From Candidatus Manganitrophaceae bacterium (lineage in GTDB: Bacteria; Nitrospirota; Nitrospiria; SBBL01; Manganitrophaceae): a DNA stretch of 64,000 nucleotides. Below the pieces are notes generated by a model that ran no database searches, had not been told where the DNA came from, and saw nothing but the letters and a program-made list of their open reading frames with translations. The stretch spans positions 372,001 through 436,000 of the forward strand of contig JACQEZ010000020.1 of the NCBI GenBank assembly GCA_016200325.1, read 5' to 3'. The position numbers and the translations under genes are program-made. Every line of letters begins with the position of its first letter. Within the stretch, counting starts at the first letter, position 1. Below, one piece after another: positions 61,191 through 64,000 of this stretch.

Positions 61191-64000
61191 GTGAGTAAAA
61201 GAGTTCTATTTTGCCTGCCATATTTCCTTTCAATTTTATGTTCCCTCGCTCCTATTTTACAAGCTAACTGCTATTCGGAAGAGCTCTCTCCCGATCTGTT
61301 TGGGAAAGGCGTGGAAGCCTTGCAGAGAGGGGACCTCAAGACAGCAGAAGACCTTTTCCGTGCGGTATTAAAAGATGACCGTGAGAATCCATTTGCTTAT
61401 TTTAACTTGGGAAGTATCTTTGCGACAACGCGGAGAGTGGATCTGGCAATCCGCACGCTGAATATCGCAGTGGAACTCAAGCCTGATTTGGTGGCGGCAC
61501 ATCTTCGCCTGGCGGAAATTTACGAGGGTCAGGGCAATTTAATCGAGGCCATTAATGAATACGAAGAGGCCTATCTCTATCTGTCGAATAATTATCCGAA
61601 TCAAGAGAGGACAATTCAAACACGGATTGAAAATCTCGAAAATACACTCCTCTTCAAAGAGAGTTCAGAGAGGGGAATGTCGGCGCTTCGGAAAGGCAGC
61701 TTTTTAGAGGCGGAGGCCGCATTTCGAGAGATGCTTTCGATAGAACCAAACAACGCACAAACATACAACTTACTCGGTGTTGTGTTGGGGATTCAGAATC
61801 GCTTCGATGAAGCGACAAACAGTTTTAAAGAATCGCTTCGCATTAAACCGGGTCTGACCGATTCTCGTATTCGACTTGCAGAACTTTATCAATTAAAAGG
61901 AGATCTCCCAGAAGCGAGAACGGAGTTGGAAAGGGCCCTTTTTTTTCTGGAGGACAGAGAGGGATCGGAGGCGCAATCTCTCGAAGAAAAGCTAAATGCC
62001 GTCGAAGATCAGTTGGAAGAAAAACCATTTCTGGAGAGAAGTCTTAAAGAAATGGAAAAGAATAACATTGATGCGGCCATTATAGCGCTTCAAGGATTGA
62101 TTAAACTCAATCCCAATCAGCGTCTTGCTTATTTTAATTTGGGCAATCTCTGGGCACAAAAGAATCGACTGGATCTGGCCGAAATCTCTTTTAAAAAGGC
62201 AATTGAGAATGATCCAAATTATGCGGCGGCACATCAACGGCTTGGCCAGATTTATGAGCTGATCCGTTACTACAGCCGCGCGAAAACGGAGTATGAAAAA
62301 GCCAGGGATCTTTTAGGTAAAGGAGATCCGTTTCGTAGAGAGCTTGAGCAGTTGATTTTCAGAGCAGGACAGATTGAAAGCGTAGCGCAATCTAATGCTG
62401 AAGAGGCCTACCGGCGGAGTCAGATCTCTTTAAATGAAGGGAAGAATGAGGAAGCGCTTTCTTTTCTACAACAAGCGGTGGCCATTTATCCAGAGAAGTC
62501 TGAATTACATTATCGTCTGAGTGAATTGTACTATCAAAACAGTAAAATCGATTTGGCCATCAATGAGCTACTTGGGACCATTGAATTTGATTCCAAGTTT
62601 GCACTGGCTCATCAACGTCTCGGTTTACTATATGAGGAAAGGGGATACCTCTATCAAGCTTTTAAAAGGTTGAAACAGGCAGATGCGCTCCATCCAACCG
62701 AAGAGATTCGAGATCAGCTTAAGCAACTTTCTGAGAAGATTTTTGGCATTGAACAAAAGACAACTCCCATTATAAAAAAGGGGGACAAGGAAACAGAAAG
62801 TGGTCGATGGATGGCTGCGATCGACCTCTTAAAGCAAGCGCTTTCCTTGGCACCCGATAATACTCAGATACGAATGAGGCTCGGTGTTCTTTACGTGAAA
62901 AACGGGGATACGACGGAGGCATTTGCTGAATTTAACACGATCTCTTTGCAAGATCCCGAGGATGGCGAGGCACAATATCGATTGGGTTTTCTCTATTCTT
63001 CTGCCTCCCAATGGGAGGATGCAAAAAAAGCATTTGAATCAGCAATGGCCACAAATACCCTTCCGGACCCCCTTCGACTAAATGCGCAGTCCGAATTGGA
63101 ACGGGTCAAATTAAAAATGCGAAATGAAAAGGATTCAAAAAGATATTTTAACCGAGGCACCCGCTACATGGCCGAACAGGATTACAATGCGGCGATTGAA
63201 TCGTTGGAAAGAGTCATCCGCTTTTACCCATCCGACATAAATAGCCTTTATTTGATCGGTTATTCTTATGAAAATCTTGGAAATGAAAAAGAAGCGCTTC
63301 GATATTATAAACGGGTTTTAGAAATCAACCCGTCCCATATCCAAGCGAACCAACACCTCGGGTTGGTTTACGAGAAAATGGGAGAGACCGAAGTTGCGAT
63401 AGGAATCTACCAAGGAAGCCTATCCTTGCTCGGAAAGGAAGATTCTCCAGAGTCGATCTGGATAAAGGAACGGCTGACCCCCCTCGCAAAACGGCTCTAT
63501 GTCGTCTTGAACCAAGTGGTCCTTAGCTATAATAGCAATCCGGCCGGATCGTCAAAGCCTCAGGGAGACCTCTCATCAAACCTGGGCGTTTCTCTAACCT
63601 ATTATTTAAAGAAAGATCAACGGTACCAATTGCCGATTGGGTTAAGCACCCAAAACACTTTTTTCTATCGATCGAATACGATCTATAGCAACGAAACCTT
63701 TTCGATCACTTCGGTCTCTCATCGATTACCGTATTCTCTCTCTTTTGGTTACAATGCCAGCCTCGGAGTTGCGCGGGGTGGTCCGACCGGTTTAGATCAA
63801 GTGGTCCTTTTCAACCTTGTTAAGAGAGGGAGTTTTCCGTCGACGATGAGTTTCGACTACAGCTATGATGATTTCGCATCGTATGGAAATCAAAACTTCA
63901 ATGCGATTAGACAAAGTATCCGTTTAGGTATGACACAGGATTGGGGAATAAGCAGCTCTACATTATCGTATCGATTTCTCAGTAATGATGCAAGGCTGAA
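61191..64000 (+). CDS. Large exported TPR protein with a C-terminal outer-membrane beta-barrel (3' end outside window)
   Basis: Open from a GTG to the window end, at least 936 codons. A signal peptide (about residues 1-30: VLFCLPYFLSILCSLAPILQA) leads into at least 12 TPR-like units up to about residue 750 (for example AYFNLGSIFATTRRVDLAIRTL, AYFNLGNLWAQKNRLDLAEISF, HIQANQHLGLVYEKMGETEVA). From about residue 785 the pattern changes to alternating beta-strands rich in Tyr, Ser and Gly (SNLGVSLTYYLKK, FSITSVSHRLPYSLSFGYN, SFDYSYDDFASYGN), as in an outer-membrane barrel. The plan resembles PgaA/BcsC exopolysaccharide exporters and Slam proteins. GGAGGG lies about 20 nt upstream. Which of these it serves is not decided. 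Confidence 0.8.
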   Translation, partial: MSKRVLFCLPYFLSILCSLAPILQANCYSEELSPDLFGKGVEALQRGDLKTAEDLFRAVLKDDRENPFAYFNLGSIFATTRRVDLAIRTLNIAVELKPDLVAAHLRLAEIYEGQGNLIEAINEYEEAYLYLSNNYPNQERTIQTRIENLENTLLFKESSERGMSALRKGSFLEAEAAFREMLSIEPNNAQTYNLLGVVLGIQNRFDEATNSFKESLRIKPGLTDSRIRLAELYQLKGDLPEARTELERALFFLEDREGSEAQSLEEKLNAVEDQLEEKPFLERSLKEMEKNNIDAAIIALQGLIKLNPNQRLAYFNLGNLWAQKNRLDLAEISFKKAIENDPNYAAAHQRLGQIYELIRYYSRAKTEYEKARDLLGKGDPFRRELEQLIFRAGQIESVAQSNAEEAYRRSQISLNEGKNEEALSFLQQAVAIYPEKSELHYRLSELYYQNSKIDLAINELLGTIEFDSKFALAHQRLGLLYEERGYLYQAFKRLKQADALHPTEEIRDQLKQLSEKIFGIEQKTTPIIKKGDKETESGRWMAAIDLLKQALSLAPDNTQIRMRLGVLYVKNGDTTEAFAEFNTISLQDPEDGEAQYRLGFLYSSASQWEDAKKAFESAMATNTLPDPLRLNAQSELERVKLKMRNEKDSKRYFNRGTRYMAEQDYNAAIESLERVIRFYPSDINSLYLIGYSYENLGNEKEALRYYKRVLEINPSHIQANQHLGLVYEKMGETEVAIGIYQGSLSLLGKEDSPESIWIKERLTPLAKRLYVVLNQVVLSYNSNPAGSSKPQGDLSSNLGVSLTYYLKKDQRYQLPIGLSTQNTFFYRSNTIYSNETFSITSVSHRLPYSLSFGYNASLGVARGGPTGLDQVVLFNLVKRGSFPSTMSFDYSYDDFASYGNQNFNAIRQSIRLGMTQDWGISSSTLSYRFLSNDARL

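Noticed and set aside
1-64000. CRISPR arrays, IS elements, prophage, rRNA genes
   Set aside because: No regularly spaced repeats, transposase or integrase motifs, terminal inverted repeats or rRNA segments were seen on either strand.

Overview
This window comes from a diderm (Gram-negative type) bacterium. It encodes an outer-membrane porin ending in Phe, several lipoproteins with lipobox cysteines, RseP, and a signal-peptide TPR protein with a C-terminal beta-barrel. Motility control, MEP-pathway isoprenoid genes, a presqualene/phytoene-synthase-type enzyme and lipoprotein redox enzymes suggest a free-living environmental organism, possibly Nitrospirota. That placement is an inference from gene content, not a search result. 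Base composition is GC-rich for about the first 48 kb and visibly more AT-rich after that, most strongly beyond 52 kb. No rRNA, tRNA, CRISPR array, IS element or prophage was found.

Region 1 (1-15.7 kb) is a chemotaxis and motility-control locus on the + strand. It holds the 3' end of cheA (two CheW-type domains), cheW, a porin, a short PstS-like periplasmic protein, three intact chemoreceptors and a fourth that has lost its sensor half. These are followed by cheY-cheB-cheR-cheY-cheZ, flgM-csrA behind a very good sigma-28 promoter, and a GGDEF protein with a degenerate receiver domain. Region 2 (15.9-27.6 kb) is an envelope, isoprenoid and proteostasis block: a FlgT_C-like exported protein, uppS-cdsA-dxr-rseP-ispG-proS, a cysteine-free rpsD, and hsp20-lon.

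Region 3 (27.6-42.9 kb) is accessory. The minus strand carries sodC, eboE, a lipoprotein cytochrome c overlapping a lipoprotein sugar-dehydrogenase-like gene, and a trans-isoprenyl synthase overlapping a FAD oxidoreductase. The plus strand carries a tandem ThyX-like protein, an MBL-fold hydrolase, a zinc-ribbon protein overlapping a class II HDAC-like deacetylase, and SagB-like oxidoreductase/Nudix/SHOCT-lipoprotein genes chained by 4-nt overlaps. DUF2203 and serB lie on the minus strand, and a small Fe(2+)-trafficking-like protein closes the region.

Region 4 (43-53.7 kb) is housekeeping. A perfect consensus sigma-70 promoter drives yicC-remA-gmk-rpoZ-coaBC. A TPR/roadblock pair, aroQ, efp, accB, accC, thiE, a DUF3553-like protein and an HD-GYP response regulator follow. 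Region 5 (53.7-64 kb) has bioF-SDR-bioD on the minus strand, divergent from clpC with a strong promoter and terminator. It ends with a GspB-like membrane TPR protein, tsaD, and a very long TPR/beta-barrel protein that runs off the window.

The strongest leads for something less described are the TPR/beta-barrel exporter candidate, the tandem ThyX-like protein with an altered signature motif, the zinc-ribbon/deacetylase pair, the tandem SagB operon, the orphan eboE beside the lipoprotein redox pair, and the porin/PstS-like pair inside the chemotaxis locus.
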